A stretch of 64,000 nucleotides of DNA from Haliscomenobacter sp040403615. GTDB lineage: Bacteria > Bacteroidota > Bacteroidia > Chitinophagales > Saprospiraceae. Positions 43,624 to 52,302 of the stretch are shown in pieces (within the stretch, counting starts at the first letter, position 1; each line of letters begins with the position of its first letter). The stretch spans positions 12,861 to 76,860 of the forward strand of contig NZ_JBBAKG010000024.1 of NCBI RefSeq assembly GCF_040403615.1, written 5' to 3'. A program made the translations under genes and the position numbers. Below the pieces are notes generated by a model. That model saw only the letters and a program-made list of their open reading frames with translations, was not told the origin of the DNA and did no database searches.

Positions 43624-44478
43624 ATGCTATTGGAGGGTGCTATCGGAGACGCATATGGAGCAGGTTTTGAGTTTGTATACCGCCTGATTATTCGGCGGCG
43701 CAACAAATTGAAAAGATACAAACGCCATCCATTTTATCGAACCATCTGTGGTCATTACACGGATGACACCCAAATGGCCTTGGCATTGGCTGAGCTGATT
43801 GTGGAAGGCTTGGAATTGACCCGCCTCAACATAGCCAATAAATTTGTAGAAGTGTTTAAACGCGATGTACGCCAAGGATATGCCTTCCGTTTTTTTGGAT
43901 TGCTCAAAGAAGTAAACTCTGGACAAGAGCTATTGGACAAAATTAAATCCAAAAGCGAGCACAATGGTTCGGCCATGCGCGCTTACCCCATCGGGGTGTT
44001 GAGTACAGAAAAGGCTGTACTCGAAAAAGCGACCATGCAGGCAGCCATCACCCATGATACGGATTGGGGGATTCGTTCCGCCCAAGCAGTTGCCTTGATT
44101 GCCCATTTTTTTATGTACGAAAAAGGCCGCAAGGCGCAACTGATTCAGTACTTGGCCGATTGGCAGCACCTGCAATGGGCAAGCAATTGGCAAGGTGAAG
44201 TACCCATGAAGGGCAAAGAAACAGTAGAAGCGGTGTTGAGTCTGGTGACCCAAGGAGAAAGCATGAGCAAGATGCTGATCGACGCGGTAAATTTAGGGGG
44301 AGATACCGATACGGTCGCTTCATTGGTCATGGCTTTGGGAAGCGTGTGTTCCGAAATTGAACAGGATCTGCCGAAATGGATGTTTGTACAATTGGAAAAT
44401 GGCCCTTTTGGATACAGTTATATCGAACAACTCGATCAAAAGCTCCTCGCGCAATTGCCAAGAGCGACCAGAGGTTGA
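43624..44478 (+). CDS. ADP-ribosylglycohydrolase family protein
   Basis: Start set at the ATG at 43624, because the TTG at 43603 lies inside the promoter. The 284-aa protein has the ADP-ribosylglycohydrolase (DraG-type) fold with GAIGDAYGAGFEF at the N-terminus, the metal-binding HYTDDTQM (45-51), EHNGSAMRAYPIG, and the second metal site GGDTDTVAS (225-233). All Asp and Thr ligands of the binuclear Mg site are present. Family members remove ADP-ribose from proteins or other acceptors. No ADP-ribosyltransferase gene is nearby, so the substrate is unknown. nadE follows after 34 bp, which links the pair to NAD metabolism. Confidence 0.9.
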   Translation: MLLEGAIGDAYGAGFEFVYRLIIRRRNKLKRYKRHPFYRTICGHYTDDTQMALALAELIVEGLELTRLNIANKFVEVFKRDVRQGYAFRFFGLLKEVNSGQELLDKIKSKSEHNGSAMRAYPIGVLSTEKAVLEKATMQAAITHDTDWGIRSAQAVALIAHFFMYEKGRKAQLIQYLADWQHLQWASNWQGEVPMKGKETVEAVLSLVTQGESMSKMLIDAVNLGGDTDTVASLVMALGSVCSEIEQDLPKWMFVQLENGPFGYSYIEQLDQKLLAQLPRATRG

Positions 44479-44512
44479 TCTTCAAATGTAAAAACGAAAT
44501 CAATAGATAACC

Positions 44513-46150
44513 ATGCGTATTGCTATCGCCCAATTCAACGCCCACATTGGCAATTTTGAAGGCAATTTGGCCAAAATGTTGCGAATGACGGAATCTGCCA
44601 GACAGGAAGGAGCTGACATCATCTGTTTTCCTGAATTGGCTACTTGCGGTTATCCCGCCCGCGATTTTTTAGAATTCGATGATTTTATCCGTCAAGCCGA
44701 TGCCAGTATCCAAACCCTGGCTCAAGCTGCTCGTGGCATTGCCATCGTAGTAGGATCTCCCACCCGCAATCCCAACCCGGAGGGCAAAGATTTGTACAAT
44801 TCTGTATACTTTCTGGCCTACGGCCGGGTTGAATTTGTACAGCACAAAGCCTTGTTGCCCACCTACGATGTTTTTGATGAATACCGCTATTTTCAGCCTG
44901 CTTCCGAATTCAAGATTCTGGAATACATGGGCAAACGCATCGCCCTTACCGTATGCGAAGACATCTGGAATGTGGGCAACGAAAACCCGCTTTATACCAT
45001 TTGCCCTATGGACGAAATGATGCCTTTTCAGCCAGAATTGATGATCAACGTATCGGCCTCTCCGTTTTCGCACAATCATGCCCCTGAACGCATCCACGTC
45101 ATCCGCGCCAATGTTGAGCGCTACAATGTGCCGATTTTTTACGTCAACCACGTTGGCGGTCAAACCGAACTGCTGTTCGACGGCGGCTCAGTAGTGATGT
45201 CGCCCAATGGCAACGTACACGATGAGATGCCTTTCTTTGAGGAATGCATCCGGGTGTACGAACTGGATGAAGTGATGGCCGGGCAAAAACAAATGGAACA
45301 ACCCCGGGAAAAGATCGACCTCATGCACGATGCACTGCTGATGGGGATTCGAGATTACTTTGGCAAACTGGGACTCAAAAAAGCGATTTTGGGCTTGTCT
45401 GGAGGAATCGATTCAGCGGTAACCGTTGTTTTGGCGGCTCGTGCCCTGGGCGCAGACAACGTTCGGGTACTTCTGATGCCCTCTCAATATTCTTCTGATC
45501 ACTCCGTCAATGATGCCCGACAACTGGCGCAAAACCTGGGCGTACAATACGATTTGCTTCCGGTAGAACCCATGTACCAAGCCTACATGGAAACGCTCAA
45601 GCCACACTTTTGGGGTTTTCCCTTCAACATCACGGAAGAAAACCTGCAAGCCCGGATAAGAGGCATGTTGTTGATGGCTTTTTCCAATAAATTTGGTCAT
45701 ATCCTTTTGAATACCAGCAACAAAAGTGAAATGGCAGTTGGTTATGGAACCCTCTATGGGGATATGTGTGGCGGCCTTTCGGTACTCGGCGATGTGTACA
45801 AAACCGAAGTATACGAACTGGCGGGCTATATCAACAAGGATGGTGAAGTGATCCCCGAAAACTCCATCTCCAAGCCACCTTCTGCCGAATTGCGCCCCGA
45901 CCAAAAAGACAGCGACAGCCTACCCGATTACGACATACTGGATGCCGTATTGTACAACTACATCGAGCGCCATCAAGGGCCAAAGGAATTGATCGAAATG
46001 GGATTTGATGACGCCCTGGTTAAACGGGTGCTGCGCATGGTCAACGTCAATGAATTCAAACGCCACCAAACCGCACCAGTATTGCGGGTATCGGCCAAGG
46101 CATTTGGGATGGGCCGGCGGATGCCAATTGTCGGAAAGTATCTATCGTAG
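44513..46150 (+). CDS. nadE: Glutamine-dependent NAD+ synthetase
   Basis: NadE makes NAD+ from nicotinate adenine dinucleotide, using ammonia from glutamine. The 545-aa protein is the two-domain form: a nitrilase-type glutaminase (residues 1-265) with E41 (CFPELATCGYP), K112 (HKALLPTYDV) and C148 (TVCEDIW), and a synthetase domain with the PP-loop SGGIDS (296-301) and a CGGLSVLGDVYKTEVY segment. Both active sites are complete. It lies 34 bp after an ADP-ribosylglycohydrolase gene, which consumes or recycles ADP-ribose, so a shared transcript is plausible. Confidence 0.96.
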   Translation: MRIAIAQFNAHIGNFEGNLAKMLRMTESARQEGADIICFPELATCGYPARDFLEFDDFIRQADASIQTLAQAARGIAIVVGSPTRNPNPEGKDLYNSVYFLAYGRVEFVQHKALLPTYDVFDEYRYFQPASEFKILEYMGKRIALTVCEDIWNVGNENPLYTICPMDEMMPFQPELMINVSASPFSHNHAPERIHVIRANVERYNVPIFYVNHVGGQTELLFDGGSVVMSPNGNVHDEMPFFEECIRVYELDEVMAGQKQMEQPREKIDLMHDALLMGIRDYFGKLGLKKAILGLSGGIDSAVTVVLAARALGADNVRVLLMPSQYSSDHSVNDARQLAQNLGVQYDLLPVEPMYQAYMETLKPHFWGFPFNITEENLQARIRGMLLMAFSNKFGHILLNTSNKSEMAVGYGTLYGDMCGGLSVLGDVYKTEVYELAGYINKDGEVIPENSISKPPSAELRPDQKDSDSLPDYDILDAVLYNYIERHQGPKELIEMGFDDALVKRVLRMVNVNEFKRHQTAPVLRVSAKAFGMGRRMPIVGKYLS

Positions 46151-46156
46151 GGACAC

Positions 46157-46190
46157 CCCTTCGTGGTTGTCCAAGGGCATCCACGAAGGG
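46157..46190. terminator. Hairpin between convergent nadE and NIPSNAP genes
   Basis: CCCTTCGTGG (46157-46166) pairs with CCACGAAGGG (46181-46190) across a 14-nt loop. The flanks GGGCAT and ATGCCC can also pair. It fills most of the 53-bp space, so it is a likely bidirectional terminator, and looks like a dispersed palindrome. Confidence 0.55.
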
Positions 46191-46203
46191 ATGCCCGTAC
46201 GGT

Positions 46204-46965
46204 TTATTTCATCGGAGAAAAATCCAGTGGTTTCATGTACAAAGATTCCACCTTTACCGTCAGTGTCCCCCCCGCTTTGTCTTCAGAGTCTTTGCGCACT
46301 TTGATCCATTCTGGGTCGTTGCGGAAATCGGTAAATGCCTTGAGGCCAGCTTCCTGACTGGGATGAGACAGCAGGTACACCAGGGTTTCCTGTGGTGGGT
46401 AAGCATCCACTACAGTCCAGTACCACAGATTGGTCATGCCGTATTTTTCAAAAAGTTTGACAGTATGGTTGCGAAAACGCTCCAGGAGATTGGGCAGTTT
46501 TCCAGGGGTCGGTGTATAGGTACGCAATTCAAAAACACGGCCTTTGGTACCAAATTTGGGAAATTTTAGCCCTGAAAAATCTGTACAACTGAGAAAAAGC
46601 TTTTCAGTTCTGGTTTCCAGTTTGCCCACGGTTTCAGACTCGATGATGCCTTTTTTCCAACGTGGATCGCGCAAAAAATCTTTGGTGGCTCGCAACCATG
46701 CCGCTTGGTTGTAATAAGACAGTACGCTGAAGATCCGTTCATCTTTGGGGTCGGTAGGCGACCAACATCCTTCTACCTGGATGTTGTGCTTGCGGTACAA
46801 GGGCATTGCAATACGACGGTAGCGGTTTTGCAAATACTTGAGCCGCCCTGGTTCCGCATAATGAATTTGCAACTCATAATACCGAGGTTCTTTTTCAAAA
46901 TTGGGCTTTTCATTTGCTGAAAAAAGGCTGGAGAAACATAAAAAAAAGGCATAAACCATTCCCAT
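46204..46965 (-). CDS. NIPSNAP family protein with two repeats
   Basis: The 253-aa product has a short N-terminal hydrophobic stretch (VYAFFLCFSSLFSA) that serves as a signal peptide, then two NIPSNAP-type ferredoxin-like domains: the first around residues 25-130 (YYELQIHYAEPGRLKYLQNRY) and the second around 140-250 (RVFELRTYTPTPGKLPNLL). ELRTY..PGK is the family signature. In Bacteroidota such exported NIPSNAP proteins are common and uncharacterised. It is convergent with nadE and stands alone. Confidence 0.88.
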   Translation of the reverse strand: MGMVYAFFLCFSSLFSANEKPNFEKEPRYYELQIHYAEPGRLKYLQNRYRRIAMPLYRKHNIQVEGCWSPTDPKDERIFSVLSYYNQAAWLRATKDFLRDPRWKKGIIESETVGKLETRTEKLFLSCTDFSGLKFPKFGTKGRVFELRTYTPTPGKLPNLLERFRNHTVKLFEKYGMTNLWYWTVVDAYPPQETLVYLLSHPSQEAGLKAFTDFRNDPEWIKVRKDSEDKAGGTLTVKVESLYMKPLDFSPMK

Positions 46966-47150
46966 AGCGACAAACTTTTCTGGCTAAACTACAATTTAGT
47001 TCGAGAAATGCCAAGCCTTAGTTTATAGAAACATACACAATTGTTAAAATCGATAGGAATAAACGAATTTATCAAAAGAAGAGTGCGTTATTTTGATCTG
47101 CGTACTCGGGCATTATTTTCATCTATAATCACTGCTTCATATGTCCGAAA

Positions 47151-47185
47151 CCAAAAGAGGGTAGCTCCATCCTAGAACTACCCTC
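47151..47185 (-). terminator. Intrinsic terminator of atpD-atpC
   Basis: GAGGGTAG (47157-47164) pairs with CTACCCTC (47178-47185); on the minus strand CTCTTTTGG follows. It lies 23 bases past the atpC stop. Confidence 0.7.
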
Positions 47186-47207
47186 CCCTAATAGATGTAG
47201 CACTTAA

Positions 47208-47513
47208 CTATGCTTTCACTCCGGTAAGGAGCAAAGAAACGTCATTGTTCAAAACTTCTACAAAACCAGAATCTGCCTGGAATACAATTTTTTGATCCGC
47301 TTGCGTCCCTTCTACCTGTTCTTTTTTGACCAGATCGAAGAAATGGTAATCGCCAGCTGCCGTAACGATGGTTACCTTGCCCGCAGACAAAGCAGATACA
47401 ATCGGAGCGTGGTTTTGCAGGATCTGAAATTCCCCATTCACACCCGGTACTTTAACCGATTTGATCGATCCCGCGAAAATTTCGCGATCAGGAGTAAGTA
47501 CGGTAATATTCAT
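47208..47513 (-). CDS. atpC: ATP synthase F1 subunit epsilon
   Basis: Start at the ATG at 47513 (MNITVLTPDREIFAG); the frame is open further upstream but only by running through a palindromic repeat. The 101-aa product holds the N-terminal beta-sandwich of epsilon (VNGEFQILQNHAPIVSALSAG) and, being short, lacks most of the C-terminal helical hairpin that inhibits ATP hydrolysis in the 135-aa forms. It is part of the F1 central stalk and couples to the c ring. It follows atpD, 126 bp downstream, with a long hairpin between, as the second gene of a separate atpDC unit. Confidence 0.93.
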   Translation of the reverse strand: MNITVLTPDREIFAGSIKSVKVPGVNGEFQILQNHAPIVSALSAGKVTIVTAAGDYHFFDLVKKEQVEGTQADQKIVFQADSGFVEVLNNDVSLLLTGVKA

Positions 47514-47538
47514 AGTTGAAAAGTTGAAAAGTTGAAGG

Positions 47539-47635
47539 GTTGAAAAGTTAACACTGGTCGCTTCGGCCACTCCCGGCGCTTCGACTTCGCTCAGCGACCG
47601 GGAGTGGCCGAAGCGACCAGTGTTAACTTTTCAAC
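47539..47635. repeat. Long perfect palindrome between atpD and atpC
   Basis: Arms 47539-47576 and 47598-47635 are perfectly complementary over 38 bp, with a 21-nt centre containing CTTCGACTTCGCTCAG. The ends carry GTTGAAAAGTTAAC. The centre motif is nearly that of the element at 17490-17577, so both belong to one dispersed family. In the atpDC transcript it would make a very stable hairpin five bases after the atpD stop. Confidence 0.85.
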
Positions 47636-47639
47636 TAAA

Positions 47640-49145
47640 CTATGCGGCTTCTGCCAACATCTTCTTACCTGTTTCAATAGCATCATCGATGCTACCTTTG
47701 AGGTTGAAAGCTGCTTCAGGATACTGGTCAACCTCGCCGTCCATGATCATGTTGAAGCCACGGATGGTTTCTTCGATAGGAACCAATACACCTTTCAAAC
47801 CGGTGAATTGCTCCGCAACGTGGAAAGGTTGAGACAAGAAACGTTGTACCTTACGGGCACGCGATACAACCAGCTTATCTTCGTCAGACAATTCTTCCAT
47901 ACCCAGGATGGCGATGATGTCTTGCAATTCGTTGTAACGCTGCAGCAGGTTTTTCACCCGCTGTGCAGTATTGTAGTGCACGTCTCCAATGATCCGAGGA
48001 TCGAGGATACGAGAAGTAGAATCGAGTGGGTCTACGGCTGGATAGATACCCAGGGAAGCAATTTTACGGCTCAATACCGTAGTTGCGTCCAAGTGGGCAA
48101 AAGTTGTTGCCGGAGCGGGGTCAGTCAAGTCATCCGCAGGTACATATACCGCTTGTACCGAAGTAATCGAACCACGGCGAGTGGAGGTAATGCGTTCTTG
48201 CATCAAACCCATTTCCGTAGCCAGGGTTGGTTGGTAACCTACCGCTGAAGGCATCCGACCCAAAAGGGCAGATACTTCAGAACCAGCCTGAGTAAAACGG
48301 AAGATGTTGTCGATAAAGAAAAGGATATCGCGTCCACCACTTGGGTCGCTCAAATCACCGTCGCGGTAGTATTCGGCAATGGTCAAACCTGAAAGCGCCA
48401 CGCGAGCACGTGCACCCGGAGGCTCATTCATCTGGCCAAATACGAAGGTTGCTTTGGATTCTTTCAGGTCTTCAGTGCTTACACCGCTGAGATCCCAGCC
48501 GCCTTCTTCCATAGAATGCATGAACTTTTCGCCGTACTTGATGATACCGGCTTCCAGCATTTCACGCATCAAGTCGTTGCCTTCACGGGTACGTTCACCC
48601 ACACCAGCAAATACCGAGATACCATCGTATCCCTTGGCGATATTGTTGATCAGTTCCTGGATCAATACGGTTTTGCCTACACCCGCACCCCCAAAGAGAC
48701 CAATTTTACCACCTTTCATGTATGGCTCGATCAGGTCAATCACTTTAATCCCCGTATACAGGATTTCTTTGGAAGTGGAAAGTTCTTCGTATAGTGGTGG
48801 TTTGCGGTGGATGGGATAAACCTGGCTAGAGTCAGGTTGTGGAATGCCATCAATTGCTTGACCTACTACGTTGAACAACCGACCGCGGATACCTTCGCCT
48901 ACGGGCATCGAGATAGCGCGACCAGTGTCTACTACCTGCGTGCCACGGGTAAGACCATCCGTGGAATCCATTGCAATTGCGCGAACACTGTCTTCGCCCA
49001 AGTGCTGCTGTACTTCCAATACGAGTACATCACCATTTGTGCGTTTGATTTCCAATGCGTTGAAGATCTCTGGAAGAGTCTCATTGGCAAAGGATACGTC
49101 TACTACGGGTCCAATGATCTGCTTGACGTGACCGATATTTGCCAT
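47640..49145 (-). CDS. atpD: ATP synthase F1 subunit beta
   Basis: AtpD carries the catalytic sites of the F1 ATP synthase. The 501-aa protein has the N-terminal beta-barrel, Walker A GGAGVGKT (152-159), the GERTREGNDL catalytic Glu region, Walker B (DILFFIDNIFR), and the helical C-terminal domain with the DELSEED-like loop in the form MEELSDEDKL. It starts a two-gene unit with atpC. The other ATP synthase genes are elsewhere, the usual Bacteroidota arrangement. A strong promoter stands 53 bp upstream. Confidence 0.98.
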   Translation of the reverse strand: MANIGHVKQIIGPVVDVSFANETLPEIFNALEIKRTNGDVLVLEVQQHLGEDSVRAIAMDSTDGLTRGTQVVDTGRAISMPVGEGIRGRLFNVVGQAIDGIPQPDSSQVYPIHRKPPLYEELSTSKEILYTGIKVIDLIEPYMKGGKIGLFGGAGVGKTVLIQELINNIAKGYDGISVFAGVGERTREGNDLMREMLEAGIIKYGEKFMHSMEEGGWDLSGVSTEDLKESKATFVFGQMNEPPGARARVALSGLTIAEYYRDGDLSDPSGGRDILFFIDNIFRFTQAGSEVSALLGRMPSAVGYQPTLATEMGLMQERITSTRRGSITSVQAVYVPADDLTDPAPATTFAHLDATTVLSRKIASLGIYPAVDPLDSTSRILDPRIIGDVHYNTAQRVKNLLQRYNELQDIIAILGMEELSDEDKLVVSRARKVQRFLSQPFHVAEQFTGLKGVLVPIEETIRGFNMIMDGEVDQYPEAAFNLKGSIDDAIETGKKMLAEAA

Positions 49146-49197
49146 AACTATATCAACAGTTTGAAGATTAATTGATTAAGATGCTTCAAAATCGCGG

Positions 49198-49227
49198 CAA
49201 AGTTAGGCTTTAGAACTGAGAATCAAA
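49198..49227 (-). promoter_or_regulatory. Promoter of atpD-atpC
   Basis: On the minus strand TTTG (49224-49227), 18 bases, TAACTTTG (49198-49205): an excellent match to the Bacteroidota promoter. The leader would be about 45 nt. Confidence 0.72.
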
Positions 49228-49389
49228 AGAAAAATTAATAGTTATACAATTTAAATCCTGCACAAATGGTCAAACAGCCTCCGCTCCAATCTTTTTTTTG
49301 CGTCAGCAAAAATGACGAAGAATATATTTTAGAATTGACCTCCATACAGAATATAATTTTTACCCAAACAGACTCTCAGAAGTGTTGCC

Positions 49390-49397
49390 TACTTTTG
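49390..49397 (+). promoter_or_regulatory. -7 element (TACTTTTG) of the glycosyltransferase gene
   Basis: TACTTTTG fits TAnnTTTG and ends 19 bases before the ATG at 49417. No clear -33 box. Confidence 0.5.
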
Positions 49398-49416
49398 CGG
49401 GTATTAAACCATTTTT

Positions 49417-50415
49417 ATGCGCATCAGCATCCTTTTGCCCATTTTCAATGAAGAGCGTTACCTGGCCGAATGCCTCGACAGCGTTTTGGCCCAGTCCTAT
49501 TCCGATTGGGAACTGTTGGCCATCGATGATCAATCCACCGATTCGACTCCGCAGATCCTGGCGGAGTACCAGCAGCGCGATGCCCGGATTCGGCCTATCC
49601 GCAATCCGGAAAAAGGGGTGATTCCTGCATTGCGCTTTGCTTTGCAGCACAGCAGCGGGAATTTCATCACCCGCATGGATGCCGATGACATCATGGCACC
49701 CCAAAAGTTGGAGCGGATGCACTCCCTTTTGCTTGCCCATGGCCCCGGTCATTTGAGTGTTGGACTGGTGGAATATTTTGCTGATGCTGAATTGGGACAA
49801 GGCTATGCCCGCTATGGCGCATGGATCAACAAAGTCAACCTGGAAGGCCGGCAATGGGAAGAAATCTACCGGGATTGCCCTATCCCAGCCCCATGTTGGT
49901 TGGTTTACCGCGAGGACTTGCTGCGTGCTGGTGCTTTTGAACCCAACATCAAACCCGAAGATTACGACTTGATTTTTCGTTTCCGCCAAATTGGTCTCCA
50001 ACCACTCACCGTTCCCGAAGTACTGCTCTACTGGCGCGACCACGCAGACCGCACTACCCGCATGAATGAGGCATACGACATCCAGAAATACTTCCGCATG
50101 AAATTACCCTGGTTTCTGGCCCTCGATCACGACCCCACCCGACAATTGGTACTCTGGGGCGCTGGGCCAAGAGGCAAAACTTTTGCGACCATGCTCAACG
50201 AAGCCAAGGTCAAGTTTCGCTGGGTATGTGACAATCCCCGCAAGTGGGGACAACAAATTTATGGGGTAATCATGGAGGAGGAGTCCAGATTAAAGGATTT
50301 CGGACCAATGCAGATCATCATTTCGGTAGCTTCACCCGTGGATCAAGTTGGGATCAAAACTTTGCTGGACGAACTAGGACTCCATGCAGGGATGGATTAT
50401 TTTTGGTTTTGTTAG
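49417..50415 (+). CDS. Family 2 glycosyltransferase with C-terminal nucleotide-binding-like domain
   Basis: The 332-aa product has a GT-A domain of family 2: ISILLPIFNEERYLAECLDS, DDQSTDST, the DxD motif in RMDADDIM, and ED in KPEDYDLIFRF as probable catalytic base. It would transfer a sugar from a nucleotide sugar to a surface or lipid-linked glycan. After residue 245 comes a separate segment, LVLWGAGPRGKTFATML, a Rossmann-like GxGxxGK motif found in several glycosyltransferase-associated and methyltransferase-like domains. This fusion is unusual. No other glycan genes are adjacent. Confidence 0.88.
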   Translation: MRISILLPIFNEERYLAECLDSVLAQSYSDWELLAIDDQSTDSTPQILAEYQQRDARIRPIRNPEKGVIPALRFALQHSSGNFITRMDADDIMAPQKLERMHSLLLAHGPGHLSVGLVEYFADAELGQGYARYGAWINKVNLEGRQWEEIYRDCPIPAPCWLVYREDLLRAGAFEPNIKPEDYDLIFRFRQIGLQPLTVPEVLLYWRDHADRTTRMNEAYDIQKYFRMKLPWFLALDHDPTRQLVLWGAGPRGKTFATMLNEAKVKFRWVCDNPRKWGQQIYGVIMEEESRLKDFGPMQIIISVASPVDQVGIKTLLDELGLHAGMDYFWFC

Positions 50416-50539
50416 CAATACTGATTTGATAGCTCCGCAAATCAACTTTTCGTCGCCCTGACGAAAAACGCATAAAAAAAATACTAAATCGTGTATTTTA
50501 GAGTTATTTTGTAATCCTAAAAAAACTAGTCACTTGACC

Positions 50540-52198
50540 ATGAAATATATCGCTATCGGTCTGCTCTTCTTTTTATCCATGAATCTTGGCCAGGCTCAAT
50601 CGGCTCAGGAACTGGAAAAGCAGCTCCAACAATCGACCAATCCGCAAGAAAAAATCACCCTGAATCAGCAGTTGGCCAATGCATATTTAACTTCAGATAT
50701 TGAGAAGGCCCTGAATTTCGCCAAAGCGGCAAGTCGGGAATCAATTGCCAGTGGCAACAAAGTGCAAGCCGCTGCCAGCAGCTACCTCATCGCTACCATT
50801 GCCGATCGAAAAAAAGACAAAGGGAATTTTATTTTGTACATGAAAAGTGCCATCAATTATGCCAAAGAAGCCAATGATTTGGACATGCTTGTGCGCAGCT
50901 CGGATAGGCTGAGTTCCTATTATGCCAAACTAAGGGAATACGACGATGCCTTCCGCATCACCAAGGATGCCTTCGCTTTTGTGAATTCCAAAGGGTACAA
51001 CATGAGTGACCTGGAAAACAAATACAACGCCCAACGCATGTCGCTCGATCGCGAAAAACGCAATCTGGAAGCCCAAATCGGCCAGATGCAGGGGCGTCTG
51101 GCTGATGTTTCGGCAGAAAAAAACCAATTGAGTACCGAAAAAACCCAACTGGTAGAAACTACCCAAAAGCTGGAGGAAAAAAACGTCATCAACGAAGAAA
51201 TCATTACCCTCCAAAAAAAAGAAGTAACCAGCATTTCCAAAGAAAAAGAACAGGCCGAGGCGGCCAAAAAGGAAACCGAGGCCGAACTTGATTTGCTCTC
51301 CAAAGAAAAATTGAAGCAAGAAATTTTATTGGAAAGAAACCAAACCCAATTGACCGAAGCCAAACTCGAGGCAGAAAAACAAAAGAACGAGGTACAAGCC
51401 CGCAACAAGTTTCTTCAACTGAGCGGCGTGGTTGCCCTTTTCTTCCTCTTGCTTTCCATCTTGATGTTTGGCAGATTTCAAGCCAAAAAACGCAGCGAAA
51501 AAACCCTGGCCGGCAAAAACAAAACCATCGAAGAAGAGCGCTTGCGCAATGAAGTGCTCTTGCTCAATATCCTGCCCAAAAGCATCGTCGAAGAACTCAA
51601 AACCTACGGCAAAGCCAAAGCCCGCCGCTTTGATCAGGTAACCGTCCTTTTTTCTGATTTTGTGAATTTCACTAGAATCGCCGAGCAACTGACACCGGAA
51701 GAACTCGTAGAAGAACTGGACAAATGCTTCAAAGCATTTGACCACATCATCAAGCAGTACTCCGACATCGAAAAAATTAAAACCATCGGCGATGCCTATA
51801 TGTGCGCGTCTGGTTTATCCGAACGCAAAGGATTACCGAACAACCTAATTCAGGCAGCGCTCGACATGCAATCCTACCTCAAGGAATACAAAGACCTCCG
51901 CATCAAGCAAGGCAAGCCATTTTTTGAAGCCAGGATTGGCTTGCACACCGGACCGGTAGTAGCAGGGGTAGTAGGCGACATCAAATTTGCTTACGACATC
52001 TGGGGCGATACCGTCAACCTGGCTTCCCGCATCGAGTCCAACAGCGAAGCGGGACAGGTCAACATTTCGCAGGATACTTACAACCTCATCCGCTACCGCT
52101 TCGATTGCGATTACCGGGGTAAAATGCCCGCCAAGAACAAAGGCGAAGTGGACATGTATTTTGTGAATAAAAAATCGAGTGAGGTCGAAATGGCTTGA
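50540..52198 (+). CDS. Membrane-anchored class III adenylate cyclase with N-terminal helical sensor region
   Basis: Start at the ATG at 50540. The 552-aa product has a signal peptide (LLFFLSMNLGQAQ), TPR-like helices to about residue 160, a coiled coil of about 125 residues, one membrane helix (about 293-311), and a cytosolic class III cyclase domain. Metal-binding Asp residues are in FSDFVNFT (D373) and KTIGDAYM (D418); the adenine-selecting Lys of KIKTIGD and the Asp of DIWGDTVNLASR are present, so the product should be cAMP. The periplasmic helical part would sense a partner or signal (inference). No cAMP receptor gene is in the window. Confidence 0.9.
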   Translation: MKYIAIGLLFFLSMNLGQAQSAQELEKQLQQSTNPQEKITLNQQLANAYLTSDIEKALNFAKAASRESIASGNKVQAAASSYLIATIADRKKDKGNFILYMKSAINYAKEANDLDMLVRSSDRLSSYYAKLREYDDAFRITKDAFAFVNSKGYNMSDLENKYNAQRMSLDREKRNLEAQIGQMQGRLADVSAEKNQLSTEKTQLVETTQKLEEKNVINEEIITLQKKEVTSISKEKEQAEAAKKETEAELDLLSKEKLKQEILLERNQTQLTEAKLEAEKQKNEVQARNKFLQLSGVVALFFLLLSILMFGRFQAKKRSEKTLAGKNKTIEEERLRNEVLLLNILPKSIVEELKTYGKAKARRFDQVTVLFSDFVNFTRIAEQLTPEELVEELDKCFKAFDHIIKQYSDIEKIKTIGDAYMCASGLSERKGLPNNLIQAALDMQSYLKEYKDLRIKQGKPFFEARIGLHTGPVVAGVVGDIKFAYDIWGDTVNLASRIESNSEAGQVNISQDTYNLIRYRFDCDYRGKMPAKNKGEVDMYFVNKKSSEVEMA

Positions 52199-52302
52199 TG
52201 TAAATCAGCAGCAGTGTACAAGCCGAGTACATTTTTTCTGAACATTGCTAAACTTTTTGTAGTTTTAGCGTGTATTTGGACTACCAATCTTACACGTACA
52301 GC

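Noticed and set aside
47514..47660. Extended N-terminus of AtpC and an opposite-strand frame both beginning MAEATSVNFST
   Set aside because: Both are made by the same palindrome read from either strand; the real atpC start is the ATG at 47513.
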